Below are positions 32,770 to 40,056 of a stretch of DNA of 40,056 nucleotides, piece after piece (position 1 is the first letter of the stretch; the number at the start of each line of letters is the position of its first letter). The translations under genes were made by a program, and so were the position numbers. The notes below the pieces were generated by a model that had not been told where the DNA came from, searched no databases, and saw only the letters and a list, made by a program, of their open reading frames with translations. This DNA is from HGM04593 sp045631905 (lineage in GTDB: Bacteria > Bacteroidota > Bacteroidia > Bacteroidales > Bacteroidaceae), in the NCBI GenBank assembly GCA_045631905.1, contig JAZQVO010000022.1, forward strand, positions 1-40,056, read 5' to 3'.

Positions 32770-33334
32770 TAAGAAACTTATTGACAACGGCAAGTATCTC
32801 CTCTTTGGCCCTGTCGAGGTTATCGTTCACAATAACCCTGTCGGCATATTTAGAAAAGGTCATCTCATACTCCGCTTTGCCCAAACGCTTCTCTATCTCC
32901 TCGGGAGCCGTGTCGCCACGCCCTACAAGACGCTCGCGCAACACCTCTATCGAAGGTGCCTGAACAAAGATAAAGAGAGCTTGTGCACCATAATATTTTT
33001 TAAGACTGCAACCCCCTTTGACATCGACATCGAAAAGAATATTCTGGCTTTTCAATTGCTCCTCGACCTGCGACTTTAACGTGCCGTAGAAACGACCGGG
33101 GTAAACCTCCTCGTACTCAACAAATTCACCTGCAAAAATCTTTGCGCGGAACTCGTCGGGAGTAAAAAAGAAATAATCGACACCATGTTTCTCCTCGCCA
33201 CGAGGGGGACGGCTCGTTGCCGACACCGAGAACCCGAACGTGGGGTTCTGCTCCATAAGATAGTGCACTAATGTAGATTTTCCCGAACCCGAGGGTGCCG
33301 AAAAAATCACCACTTTACCTTTCTCCATAATCAT
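32762..33334 (-). CDS. gmk: Guanylate kinase
   Basis: The 190-residue enzyme has the P-loop Ser-Ala-Pro-Ser-Gly-Ser-Gly-Lys-Ser-Thr near the N-terminus. The GMP-binding Ser-Arg-Pro-Pro-Arg-Gly-Glu region and Phe-Val-Glu-Tyr-Glu-Glu-Val follow, then the lid segment. It phosphorylates GMP to GDP in the cytosol. The ATG at 33334 is one base after the yicC stop; an ATG at 33328 is also possible. The order yicC-gmk is widely conserved. Confidence 0.95.
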   Translation of the reverse strand: MIMEKGKVVIFSAPSGSGKSTLVHYLMEQNPTFGFSVSATSRPPRGEEKHGVDYFFFTPDEFRAKIFAGEFVEYEEVYPGRFYGTLKSQVEEQLKSQNILFDVDVKGGCSLKKYYGAQALFIFVQAPSIEVLRERLVGRGDTAPEEIEKRLGKAEYEMTFSKYADRVIVNDNLDRAKEEILAVVNKFLNE

Positions 33335-33335
33335 A

Positions 33336-34211
33336 TTACATTACATTAAGAACCTGCTCTTTTATCTGTTCGAGCTCGTCCTTCATTTTAACAACAATAT
33401 TCTGCATCTCGGCATGGTTGCTCTTGCTACCAAGAGTGTTAATTTCGCGCCCCATCTCCTGAGCTATAAAACCGAGCTTTTTACCCTGACCGTGCACCCC
33501 GTTCATAGTCTCCACAAAGTAGGAAAGATGGTTGGTGAGGCGCTGTTTCTCCTCGTTTATATCGAGCTTTTCGATGTAGAAGATAAGCTCCTGCTCAAAG
33601 CGGTTCTTGTCGTAATCGACACCGATGTGGTTCTCCAAAGTATCCTTTATGCGAGCACGAATCTTTTCGACACGCTCCTTTTCGTAGGGCTCCACACCCG
33701 ACAGCAACGAAGAAATATTACCGATTTTATCGAGGAATTTTGCCTGCAAAGCCTCCCCCTCCTGCTTGCGGAACGACACAATATCGTCGAGTGCCTCATT
33801 TATTGCACCAAGAGCCAGAGCCCACTCCTCGTCGCTCACCTCGTACACCTCCTTGCGGGCTATCACGTCGGGCATGCGCAAAAGAATCTCGAACATGTTC
33901 TGAGGCAGTTCCAAGCCCGTTGCTTTCGATGCCTCGGCAAACTGCTCCATGTAGGCAAGCATGGCCTCGCTGTTTATCGAAGGGGTATCGGCCTTTTCAT
34001 TCTGTTCAACCCAAAGAGCAAAATCCACCTTTCCGCGCTCGAGCACACTTGTCACCAAAGAACGTATCTCCATCTCATGCTCCTTAAATTGCTGAGGCAA
34101 ACGCACCGACAGGTCCATAGCCTTGCCGTTGAGCGAGCGTATCTCTATACAAATTTTTCTGTCACCATAAAGAGCTACGGCCTTGCCATAGCCTGTCATC
34201 GAATATATCAT
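33336..34211 (-). CDS. yicC: YicC-family endoribonuclease-like protein
   Basis: The 291-residue protein starts Met-Ile-Tyr-Ser-Met-Thr-Gly-Tyr-Gly, the family's characteristic N-terminus. It has Glu-Ile-Arg-Ser-Leu-Asn-Gly-Lys and the conserved C-terminal block Gly-Lys-Lys-Leu-Gly-Phe-Ile-Ala-Gln-Glu-Met-Gly-Arg-Glu-Ile-Asn-Thr. E. coli YicC is reported to be an endoribonuclease linked to small-RNA decay; the same role here is inferred. It is the first gene of the operon yicC-gmk-nadD-MORN, divergent from tsaB. Confidence 0.93.
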   Translation of the reverse strand: MIYSMTGYGKAVALYGDRKICIEIRSLNGKAMDLSVRLPQQFKEHEMEIRSLVTSVLERGKVDFALWVEQNEKADTPSINSEAMLAYMEQFAEASKATGLELPQNMFEILLRMPDVIARKEVYEVSDEEWALALGAINEALDDIVSFRKQEGEALQAKFLDKIGNISSLLSGVEPYEKERVEKIRARIKDTLENHIGVDYDKNRFEQELIFYIEKLDINEEKQRLTNHLSYFVETMNGVHGQGKKLGFIAQEMGREINTLGSKSNHAEMQNIVVKMKDELEQIKEQVLNVM

Positions 34212-34275
34212 TTTGTGTTATATTTATCGAGGGATATTCCCCCGTTTATACCATCGTTACAAAAGCTACTATTTG

Positions 34276-34283
34276 CAAATGTA
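34276..34283 (-). promoter_or_regulatory. -7 element for the yicC operon
   Basis: The minus strand reads TACATTTG, an exact TAnnTTTG match, 65 bases before the ATG at 34211. A GTTG at 34308-34305 gives a 21-base spacer. Confidence 0.45.
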
Positions 34284-34387
34284 ACCATTTATTCGAAAAA
34301 GTAGCAACACAAGCCCCCGTTTTTTAAATTTGGCACAAATATTATATTAAAAAATATTATTTATTAGCATTGATAATTTTAAATTAG

Positions 34388-34395
34388 TACTTTTG
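34388..34395 (+). promoter_or_regulatory. -7 element for the tsaB operon
   Basis: TACTTTTG matches TAnnTTTG, 36 bases before the ATG at 34432. An ATTG at 34369-34372 lies 15 bases upstream, shorter than usual. The surrounding 34320-34385 is strongly A/T-rich. Confidence 0.5.
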
Positions 34396-34431
34396 CATTA
34401 ACAGCCCTAAAAGGCACAAAAACGAATATAG

Positions 34432-35124
34432 ATGGCAGTAATATTACACATAGAAGCATCGAGCGAGATATGCTCGGTGGCACTCAGCGAAGATGGTCAA
34501 GTGTTTTTTGAACGAGTAAACGAGGAGGAACGCTCACACGCAAAGGTTCTCGCACCTTTTGTCGAGGAGGCGATAAACATGGCCGACAGCCGCAGCATGC
34601 CACTCACAGCGGTGGCTCTTAGTTGCGGGCCCGGCTCATACACCAGCCTGCGCATAGCCTCATCGACAGCAAAAGGAGTCTGTTACGGGCGCAACATACC
34701 GCTTATAGCACTCCCCACCACGGCCATAATGTGTGTTCCCATGTTGCTCAGCGACGAGTTACCCGAAGATGCACTGCTCTGCCCCATGATAGATGCCCGT
34801 CGCAACGAGGTATATGCCACGGTATACGACAGAGCGTTAAATATTGTTAAGCCCACCGCGGCCGAGATAATTACCGCAGAGAGCTTTGCCGACATTCTTG
34901 CCACCCGCCCCGTCTACTTTCTGGGCAACGGCGCACCAAAGTGCAAAGAGATTATAACCCACCCGAACGCACACTTTGTAGACAAGCACCGCAACCCGCT
35001 GGCACGCAACATGATGCCACTTGCCGAGCGAGCCGCGTGGGAAGAGCGTTTCGAGGATATAGCCTACTTCGAACCCTTCTATCTTAAAAATTTTGTAGCC
35101 ACCAAACCCAAAGATTTACTTTAA
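34432..35124 (+). CDS. tsaB: tRNA threonylcarbamoyladenosine biosynthesis protein TsaB
   Basis: The 230-residue protein has the ASKHA-fold start Ile-Leu-His-Ile-Glu-Ala-Ser and the typical Ser-His-Ala-Lys-Val-Leu. Gly-Pro-Gly-Ser-Tyr-Thr-Ser-Leu-Arg-Ile and Asp-Ala-Arg-Arg-Asn-Glu-Val-Tyr follow. TsaB is the non-catalytic partner of TsaD in making t6A at position 37 of ANN-decoding tRNAs. Length is usual. It opens a plus-strand operon with DUF4290 (22 bases) and murA. Confidence 0.93.
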   Translation: MAVILHIEASSEICSVALSEDGQVFFERVNEEERSHAKVLAPFVEEAINMADSRSMPLTAVALSCGPGSYTSLRIASSTAKGVCYGRNIPLIALPTTAIMCVPMLLSDELPEDALLCPMIDARRNEVYATVYDRALNIVKPTAAEIITAESFADILATRPVYFLGNGAPKCKEIITHPNAHFVDKHRNPLARNMMPLAERAAWEERFEDIAYFEPFYLKNFVATKPKDLL

Positions 35125-35146
35125 AACCGTTAAAAACCCAACCATT

Positions 35147-35764
35147 ATGATGGAATATAATACCCGACAGAAGAGATTGCCCCTGCCCGAATATGGTCGT
35201 TCGGTACAAAAGATGGTGGACCACGCGCTCACCATAGAGAACCGCGAAGAGAGGCAACTATGTGCAAGCACCATAATCTCCATTATGGCAAGCATGTTCC
35301 CCAACCTGCGCAACCTCCCCGACTTTGAACGCAAGCTATGGGACCACCTTGCAATAATGTCCGACTTCAAGCTCGACATCGACTACCCTGTCGAAGTAAT
35401 AAAGAAAGAGAAATTTAACGAACCCCCGCAGAGAATCCCTTACCAGACAGGCGAGGTAAAGTTCCGCCACTATGGTCGCATAGTCGAAGAGATGATTGCA
35501 CACGCATGCACACTCGAAGAGGGTGAAGAACGTAACAAACTCATCGAGATAATAACAATACAGATGAAGAAAAACTACATCGCATGGAACAAAGACGGTG
35601 TAGAGGATAAAAAGATTTTCGACGACCTGAGAATATACTCACAGGGAAAAATCGACATAACCGAAGGCGATATAAAAATAAACCAGGGAGGCGGACAACA
35701 CAACGCACAACGCCAAAGCAAACAACGCCAAATGGGGAAAAAAGTTTTCAAAAGAAAATACTAA
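35147..35764 (+). CDS. DUF4290 family protein
   Basis: The 205-residue protein starts Met-Met-Glu-Tyr-Asn-Thr, then Leu-Pro-Leu-Pro-Glu-Tyr-Gly-Arg. A second copy-like segment (Phe-Arg-His-Tyr-Gly-Arg near residue 105) suggests an internal duplication of a helical unit. This matches a family restricted to Bacteroidetes and of unknown function. The C-terminus (about 180-205) is a Gln/Lys/Arg-rich basic tail that may bind nucleic acid. There is no signal peptide or membrane segment, so it is cytosolic. It lies between tsaB and murA; an alternative start is the next codon. Confidence 0.85.
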   Translation: MMEYNTRQKRLPLPEYGRSVQKMVDHALTIENREERQLCASTIISIMASMFPNLRNLPDFERKLWDHLAIMSDFKLDIDYPVEVIKKEKFNEPPQRIPYQTGEVKFRHYGRIVEEMIAHACTLEEGEERNKLIEIITIQMKKNYIAWNKDGVEDKKIFDDLRIYSQGKIDITEGDIKINQGGGQHNAQRQSKQRQMGKKVFKRKY

Positions 35765-35779
35765 ACAGACGACACAACT

Positions 35780-37084
35780 ATGGCATCATTCATTATCGAA
35801 GGAGGACACAAACTCAAAGGAGATATAACACCGCAAGGAGCAAAGAACGAGGTGTTGCAGGAGATTTGCGCAACGCTTCTCACCCCCGAGAAGGTTACAA
35901 TAGAGAACATACCCGACATCGCCGATGTAAACAACCTCATCAACCAGCTCATTAACATGGGCGTAAGCGTTACACGCAACGGTGTGGGCTGTTTCACCTT
36001 CCAAGCCGACAACATAAACCTCGACTACATAGGCAGCGAGGAGTACATAAACGGCTGTGCACGCTTGCGTGGCTCGGTAATGTTCGTCGGTCCGTTGCTT
36101 GCACGCTTCGGCATAGCCACGATGTCGGAACCCGGAGGCGACAAGATAGGCCGTCGCAGGCTCGACACACACATAATAGGCTTGCAACGCCTCGGAGCCA
36201 CCTTCGACTTCGACCGCGAGAAAAGAATATACACCCTTAAAGCCGACAAGCTCAAAGGGTGCAATATGTTGCTCGACGAGGCCTCGGTGACAGGTACAGC
36301 CAATATCGTTATGGCAGCAGTACTTGCCGAAGGAAAAACAACCATATACAACGCCGCTTGCGAGCCCTACATTCAACAGCTGTGCAAGATGCTCAACAAG
36401 ATGGGCGCAAAAATATCGGGTATCGCCAGCAACCTCATAACCATAGAAGGTGTGAGCGAGCTTGGCGGCTGTACCCACCGCGCACTGCCCGACATGATTG
36501 AGGTGGGCAGTTTCATAGGTATGGCAGCCATGACACAGAGCGAAATAACCATAAAAAACGTCTCTTTCGAAAACCTGGGTATAATACCCGAAAGTTTCCG
36601 TCGCTTGGGAATTAATTTCGAGCAAAGAGGCGACGATATATTTATCCCCGAGCAAGAGCACTACCAGATAGACTCGTTTATCGACGGCTCCATAATGACA
36701 ATAAGCGACGCACCATGGCCCGGCCTCACCCCCGACCTTTTGAGCGTGATGCTAGTAACAGCCATTCAAGCAAAAGGCAGTGTGCTCATACACCAGAAGA
36801 TGTTCGAGAGCCGACTATTCTTCGTGGACAAGCTGATAGACATGGGAGCACAGATAATCCTTTGCGACCCCCACCGCGCCGTGGTAATAGGACACGACCG
36901 CCGTTTCACCCTCAAACCACGCTCCATGAGCTCGCCCGATATTCGTGCAGGTATAGCACTGCTCATAGCCGCCATGAGTGCCGACGGTGTGAGCCGTATC
37001 GACAACATAGAACAAATAGACCGCGGTTATCAGGACCTCGAAGGTCGTTTAAACAATATTGGTGCAAAAATAACACGTTCATAA
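35780..37084 (+). CDS. murA: UDP-N-acetylglucosamine 1-carboxyvinyltransferase with Asp in place of the active-site Cys
   Basis: The 434-residue protein has the N-terminal Gly-Ala-Lys-Asn-Glu, the internal Gly-Thr-Ala-Asn and the C-terminal Asp-Ile-Arg-Ala-Gly motifs of MurA, with two inverse alpha/beta domains. It starts peptidoglycan synthesis by adding enolpyruvate to UDP-GlcNAc. The loop reads Gly-Gly-Asp-Lys-Ile-Gly, so the residue equivalent to E. coli Cys115 is D121. In other bacteria this change preserves activity but prevents alkylation by fosfomycin. The gene overlaps nothing and is 1 base before rimM; the start follows DUF4290 by 15 bases. Confidence 0.95.
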   Translation: MASFIIEGGHKLKGDITPQGAKNEVLQEICATLLTPEKVTIENIPDIADVNNLINQLINMGVSVTRNGVGCFTFQADNINLDYIGSEEYINGCARLRGSVMFVGPLLARFGIATMSEPGGDKIGRRRLDTHIIGLQRLGATFDFDREKRIYTLKADKLKGCNMLLDEASVTGTANIVMAAVLAEGKTTIYNAACEPYIQQLCKMLNKMGAKISGIASNLITIEGVSELGGCTHRALPDMIEVGSFIGMAAMTQSEITIKNVSFENLGIIPESFRRLGINFEQRGDDIFIPEQEHYQIDSFIDGSIMTISDAPWPGLTPDLLSVMLVTAIQAKGSVLIHQKMFESRLFFVDKLIDMGAQIILCDPHRAVVIGHDRRFTLKPRSMSSPDIRAGIALLIAAMSADGVSRIDNIEQIDRGYQDLEGRLNNIGAKITRS

Positions 37085-37085
37085 A

Positions 37086-37595
37086 ATGCTTAGAAAAGAG
37101 GATTTTGTACATTTTGGTAAATTCCTAAAGCCCCACGGAACGAAAGGAGAGATAGGCTTGCAGGGCGACGACTTTGAGCTTGGCGAGGAGTGCGACTTTG
37201 TAGCCTGCGACATCGACGGCATATTAGTGCCCTTCTTCTTTGAGTATATACGCACAAAGAACCACGACTCCATGATACTTAAAATAGAGCGCATGGAGAG
37301 TGCAGAGCAAGTGCGCTTCCTCACCAACCGCGACGTTTATATACCTCGCGAGTGGGTCGAAGATACCGACAACTACACATGGAGCTACTTCAAAGGGTTC
37401 AAAGCAACCGACAAGAGAGCCGGTTCCATAGGCGAGATAACAGATGTCGACGACAGCACCATAAACACTCTTTTTGTCATTGAGCACAAGGGCAAAGAGA
37501 CACTCGTTCCGGCACAAGAGGAATTTATTGCCAATATAGACCACAACAAGAGAGAAATTATATTCGATCTCCCCGAAGGGCTTGTTTCACTATAA
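37086..37595 (+). CDS. rimM: 16S rRNA processing protein RimM
   Basis: The 169-residue protein has the N-terminal RimM domain with Phe-Gly-Lys-Phe-Leu-Lys-Pro-His-Gly-Thr-Lys-Gly-Glu. The C-terminal PRC-barrel has Gly-Ser-Ile-Gly-Glu-Ile-Thr-Asp-Val and Leu-Val-Pro-Ala-Gln-Glu-Glu-Phe-Ile. It helps mature the 30S head and binds ribosomal protein S19. Length is normal. It begins one base after the murA stop and precedes the M23-type gene by 12 bases. Confidence 0.94.
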   Translation: MLRKEDFVHFGKFLKPHGTKGEIGLQGDDFELGEECDFVACDIDGILVPFFFEYIRTKNHDSMILKIERMESAEQVRFLTNRDVYIPREWVEDTDNYTWSYFKGFKATDKRAGSIGEITDVDDSTINTLFVIEHKGKETLVPAQEEFIANIDHNKREIIFDLPEGLVSL

Positions 37596-37607
37596 ACCCA
37601 AAGAGCT

Positions 37608-38462
37608 ATGAAGAAGAACGGATTTCGTGGCAGGCTGTTAAGGAAATACCGCCTCACAATACACAACGAGAACAAGTTGGAAAACGTACTCGGTTTCTAC
37701 GTATCACCCATCTGGGTTATACTATCGCTCTTTTTCTCACTTCTTTTAGTAGGAGTTGTCATATACCTCATCATGGCATTTACCCCCGTGGGAGAATACC
37801 TCCCCGGACGCATAAAGGAAAAGACACGAGAGATGCTGGTGAACTACAACCTTCAAATAGACTCGCTAAAAGAGGAGGTGAACAAGCAAGAGCGATACAT
37901 ATCGAACATCAGAAACATCATGGAGGGCAACACCCCTGTCGACAGCACCATGAACGCACCACAGCTCCCGAGCACCGAAAACATATCGATAGTAACAAGC
38001 GAGCTCGAGCAAGAGTTCGCCACCGCATACGAAGAGCGCGAGAGACACAGCCTCACATCGCTTGCCACAAGCGTAGGAGCGTTGCAGGAGCTAAACCTCT
38101 ACCGCCCGTCACGCGGAACAATCATAAAGCCCTTTAACCCTGCCGAGAAGCACTATGGTGTCGATATAAAAGAGATACCGGGCGAGAGCGTTCTTGCTAT
38201 ACACGACGGCACCGTTGTAATGAGCGACTACACAGCCAACGACGGCTACACAATAGCCATACAACACCGCGAGAACCTTGTATCGGTCTACCGCAACTGC
38301 AACAACCTGTATAAGGCTGTGGGCGAAGATGTTACAGCAGGAGAGGTTATAGCCTCGCTCGCAAAGAGCGAAGAGGGAAAAGAGACAGCCAAGCCCTACC
38401 TGCATTTTGAGTTGTGGCACCGAGGCAAGCCCCTCGACCCCAACATATACATAGCATTCTGA
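37608..38462 (+). CDS. M23 (LytM)-type peptidase-like protein lacking catalytic histidines
   Basis: The 284-residue protein has a basic N-terminus and one membrane helix (about 37-58). A coiled coil follows (about 75-105) and a LytM domain (about 165-284) facing the periplasm. Metal ligands appear kept: H182 and D186 (His-Tyr-Gly-Val-Asp) and H266 (Tyr-Leu-His-Phe-Glu). The two other active-site histidines of LytM are replaced: the Tyr-x-His position is N230 (Tyr-Arg-Asn), and the first His of His-Leu-His is Y264. This resembles EnvC/NlpD-type regulators that activate amidases rather than cut peptidoglycan. The position between rimM and dxr is common in Bacteroidetes. Confidence 0.88.
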   Translation: MKKNGFRGRLLRKYRLTIHNENKLENVLGFYVSPIWVILSLFFSLLLVGVVIYLIMAFTPVGEYLPGRIKEKTREMLVNYNLQIDSLKEEVNKQERYISNIRNIMEGNTPVDSTMNAPQLPSTENISIVTSELEQEFATAYEERERHSLTSLATSVGALQELNLYRPSRGTIIKPFNPAEKHYGVDIKEIPGESVLAIHDGTVVMSDYTANDGYTIAIQHRENLVSVYRNCNNLYKAVGEDVTAGEVIASLAKSEEGKETAKPYLHFELWHRGKPLDPNIYIAF

Positions 38463-38474
38463 AAAATACAATAT

Positions 38475-39635
38475 ATGGAGACAACAAAAAAGAGACAAAT
38501 TGCAATATTAGGCTCTACCGGTTCCATAGGAACACAAACATTGCAAGTAGTTGAGGAACACCCCGAATGTTTCGAAGTGTATGCAATAACAGCCAACACA
38601 AGAGTGAAAGAGCTCATAGAGCAGGCTCGCAAATTCATGCCCCGCGTGGTTGTGATAGCCGACGACACACGATACAACATGCTCAAAGAGGCTCTGGCCG
38701 ACCTGCCCATTAAAGTATGTGGCGGCTACGAGGCCATATGCGATGTAGTGAAAGAGGCCGAGGTCGATGTTGTGGTCACAGCCATGGTAGGCTTTTCGGG
38801 CCTCCGCCCCACCATCGAGGCCATAAAGGCCGGCAAAGAGATAGCCCTTGCCAACAAAGAGACCATGGTCGTTGCAGGAGAGCTCATAAACGACCTTGCA
38901 AAAAAACATAATGTAGCCATTCTGCCTGTCGATTCGGAGCACTCGGCAATATTTCAATGCCTCGCAGGCGAGCAGGGCAACAAAGTGGAGAAACTCATAC
39001 TCACAGCCTCGGGAGGCCCGTTCCGCACATGGGATATTGCACAGCTCGATAATGTAACCAAGGAGCAGGCACTCAAACACCCTAATTGGAGCATGGGTGC
39101 AAAGATAACCATCGATTCAGCCTCCATGATGAACAAAGGTTTCGAGGTTATGGAAGCCAAGTGGCTCTTCGGTGTAGAGGCCGAAGATATCGAGGTTATT
39201 GTACACCCGCAGTCGGTAATACACTCCATGGTACAATTTGCCGACGGAGCCGTGAAGGCCCAGCTCGGTACGCCCGACATGCGCCTACCCATAATGTACG
39301 CCCTCTCCTACCCCGCAAGGCTCACCTCTTCGTTCCCACGCCTCGACTTTGGCACCTTGGGAGAGCTCACATTTGAAAAACCCGACATGAACAAATTCCC
39401 CAACCTGCGCCATGCCTACAACGCCCTCGCACAAGGAGGCAACATACCCTGCGTTGTAAACGCGGCAAACGAGGTGTGTGTGGCAGCCTTCCTCACCGAC
39501 CGCATACGTTTCAACGACATGCCACGCCTCATAGAACGCGCCATGCAAGAGGCCGACTTTATTAAAAAGCCCACCTTGGACGACTATTTGGCAAGCGACA
39601 AGGCAGTACGCGCCATGGTAGAAAGCTGGATTTAA
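38475..39635 (+). CDS. dxr: 1-deoxy-D-xylulose-5-phosphate reductoisomerase
   Basis: The 386-residue enzyme has the NADPH loop Gly-Ser-Thr-Gly-Ser-Ile-Gly, Ala-Leu-Ala-Asn-Lys-Glu and Asp-Ser-Glu-His-Ser-Ala-Ile (metal ligands). Ser-Gly-Gly-Pro-Phe-Arg and Met-Asn-Lys-Gly-Phe-Glu follow. It catalyses the committed step of the MEP isoprenoid pathway and is the fosmidomycin target. It starts 12 bases after the M23-like gene and is followed by rseP, a usual Bacteroidetes order. Confidence 0.96.
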   Translation: METTKKRQIAILGSTGSIGTQTLQVVEEHPECFEVYAITANTRVKELIEQARKFMPRVVVIADDTRYNMLKEALADLPIKVCGGYEAICDVVKEAEVDVVVTAMVGFSGLRPTIEAIKAGKEIALANKETMVVAGELINDLAKKHNVAILPVDSEHSAIFQCLAGEQGNKVEKLILTASGGPFRTWDIAQLDNVTKEQALKHPNWSMGAKITIDSASMMNKGFEVMEAKWLFGVEAEDIEVIVHPQSVIHSMVQFADGAVKAQLGTPDMRLPIMYALSYPARLTSSFPRLDFGTLGELTFEKPDMNKFPNLRHAYNALAQGGNIPCVVNAANEVCVAAFLTDRIRFNDMPRLIERAMQEADFIKKPTLDDYLASDKAVRAMVESWI

Positions 39636-39704
39636 GAAACCCAACAAAAAACTATTTGCACAACAAATAGGAGCAAAACACTTTACATAACCAACAAATA
39701 GAGA

Positions 39705-40056
39705 ATGGAAATATTTTTCATAAGAGCTTTACAGTTCATAATGGCACTGAGCATCTTGGTGCTTGTACACGAGTTCGGCCACTTTATCTTTTCGAGAATA
39801 TTCAAGGTGAGAGTGGAGAAGGTCTACCTGTTCTTCGACTACAAATTCTCGCTCTTCAACTGGAAGCCCAAGAACAGCGACACCGAGTATGGTATCGGCT
39901 GGCTGCCCCTGGGCGGATATTGCAAGATTACGGGAATGATAGACGAGTCGATGGACGTGGAGCAGATGAAACTGCCCCCACAGCCCTATGAGTTCCGCGC
40001 AAAGCCCGCCTATCAGCGTCTGCTCATAATGATTGGAGGTGTGCTCTTCATCTTCG
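39705..40056 (+). CDS. rseP: Site-2 zinc protease RseP (partial, N-terminal 117 residues)
   Basis: The gene starts at the ATG at 39705 and is cut by the right edge. The first membrane segment carries His-Glu-Phe-Gly-His, the zinc-binding motif of site-2 proteases. A cytoplasmic-side loop with Leu-Pro-Leu-Gly-Gly-Tyr-Cys-Lys-Ile follows, then the next hydrophobic segment beginning Leu-Leu-Ile-Met-Ile-Gly-Gly. The family cleaves anti-sigma factors and signal peptides inside the membrane. The PDZ domains and second catalytic motif (Asp) lie outside the window. Confidence 0.93.
   Translation, partial: MEIFFIRALQFIMALSILVLVHEFGHFIFSRIFKVRVEKVYLFFDYKFSLFNWKPKNSDTEYGIGWLPLGGYCKITGMIDESMDVEQMKLPPQPYEFRAKPAYQRLLIMIGGVLFIF

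Noticed and set aside
33414..34304. 296-codon open frame on the plus strand opposite yicC
   Set aside because: Antisense to a conserved yicC gene; its sequence is low-complexity His/Leu/Cys-rich with no family resemblance.
35786..36661. 291-codon open frame on the minus strand opposite murA
   Set aside because: Antisense shadow of murA with no domain signal.

Overview
The window looks like chromosomal DNA of a member of the Bacteroidales (gut-type Bacteroidetes). The evidence is of three kinds. Promoters fit the Bacteroidetes pattern (TTTG, 19 bases, TAnnTTTG), with exact copies upstream of the glycosyltransferase pair and of the GH109 gene. Most start codons have A/T-rich leaders without a Shine-Dalgarno sequence. 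The gene orders tsaB-DUF4290-murA-rimM-M23-dxr-rseP and yicC-gmk-nadD are typical of the group. Family or genus cannot be fixed from what is here. No tRNA, rRNA, CRISPR array, insertion sequence or phage gene was seen.

Layout. 1-5406 (minus) is the first 1802 codons of a very large secreted multimodular glycoside hydrolase that runs off the left edge. Its 5' side (5407-5757) has a promoter, a leader of about 335 nt, two adjacent hairpins and a textbook intrinsic terminator upstream of the start codon, which makes it a candidate attenuator or small RNA. 5950-7742 is a divergent Fur-family regulator and metal permease pair. 7846-9507 is a YidE/AspT-type transporter. 9521-11140 (minus) is a pair of family 2 glycosyltransferases. 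11414-20759 (plus) is a glycan-foraging and transport block: GH95 alpha-L-fucosidase, membrane-anchored DNA/RNA nuclease, MBL-fold hydrolase, SLC13 anion symporter, outer-membrane porin-like barrel and GH84 beta-N-acetylglucosaminidase. It is closed by a 22-bp-stem bidirectional terminator.

20874-23384 (minus) is nnr (NADHX repair) followed by a BASS-family transporter. 23522-29440 (minus) is an aromatic amino acid operon, in transcription order DAHP synthase, prephenate dehydrogenase, aroB, aroA, pheA, aroQ. 29672-31339 (minus) is a secreted GH109 with an Ala/Lys-rich tail. 31547-34211 (minus) is a housekeeping operon yicC-gmk-nadD plus a secreted MORN-repeat protein. 34432 to the right edge (plus) is tsaB-DUF4290-murA-rimM-degenerate M23-dxr-rseP (cut).

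How it fits together. Four exported glycosidases (GH36-like, GH95, GH84, GH109) have predicted specificities of galactose or similar sugars, fucose, GlcNAc and GalNAc, which together match host mucin or glycoprotein glycans. No SusC/SusD pair is present in the window. Points worth a second look are the attenuator-like leader and the five-module insertion in the giant hydrolase. Others are the M23 protein without its catalytic histidines, the Cys-to-Asp MurA, the GH109 tail with a Sec rather than Tat signal, and the tight symporter-porin-GH84 unit.
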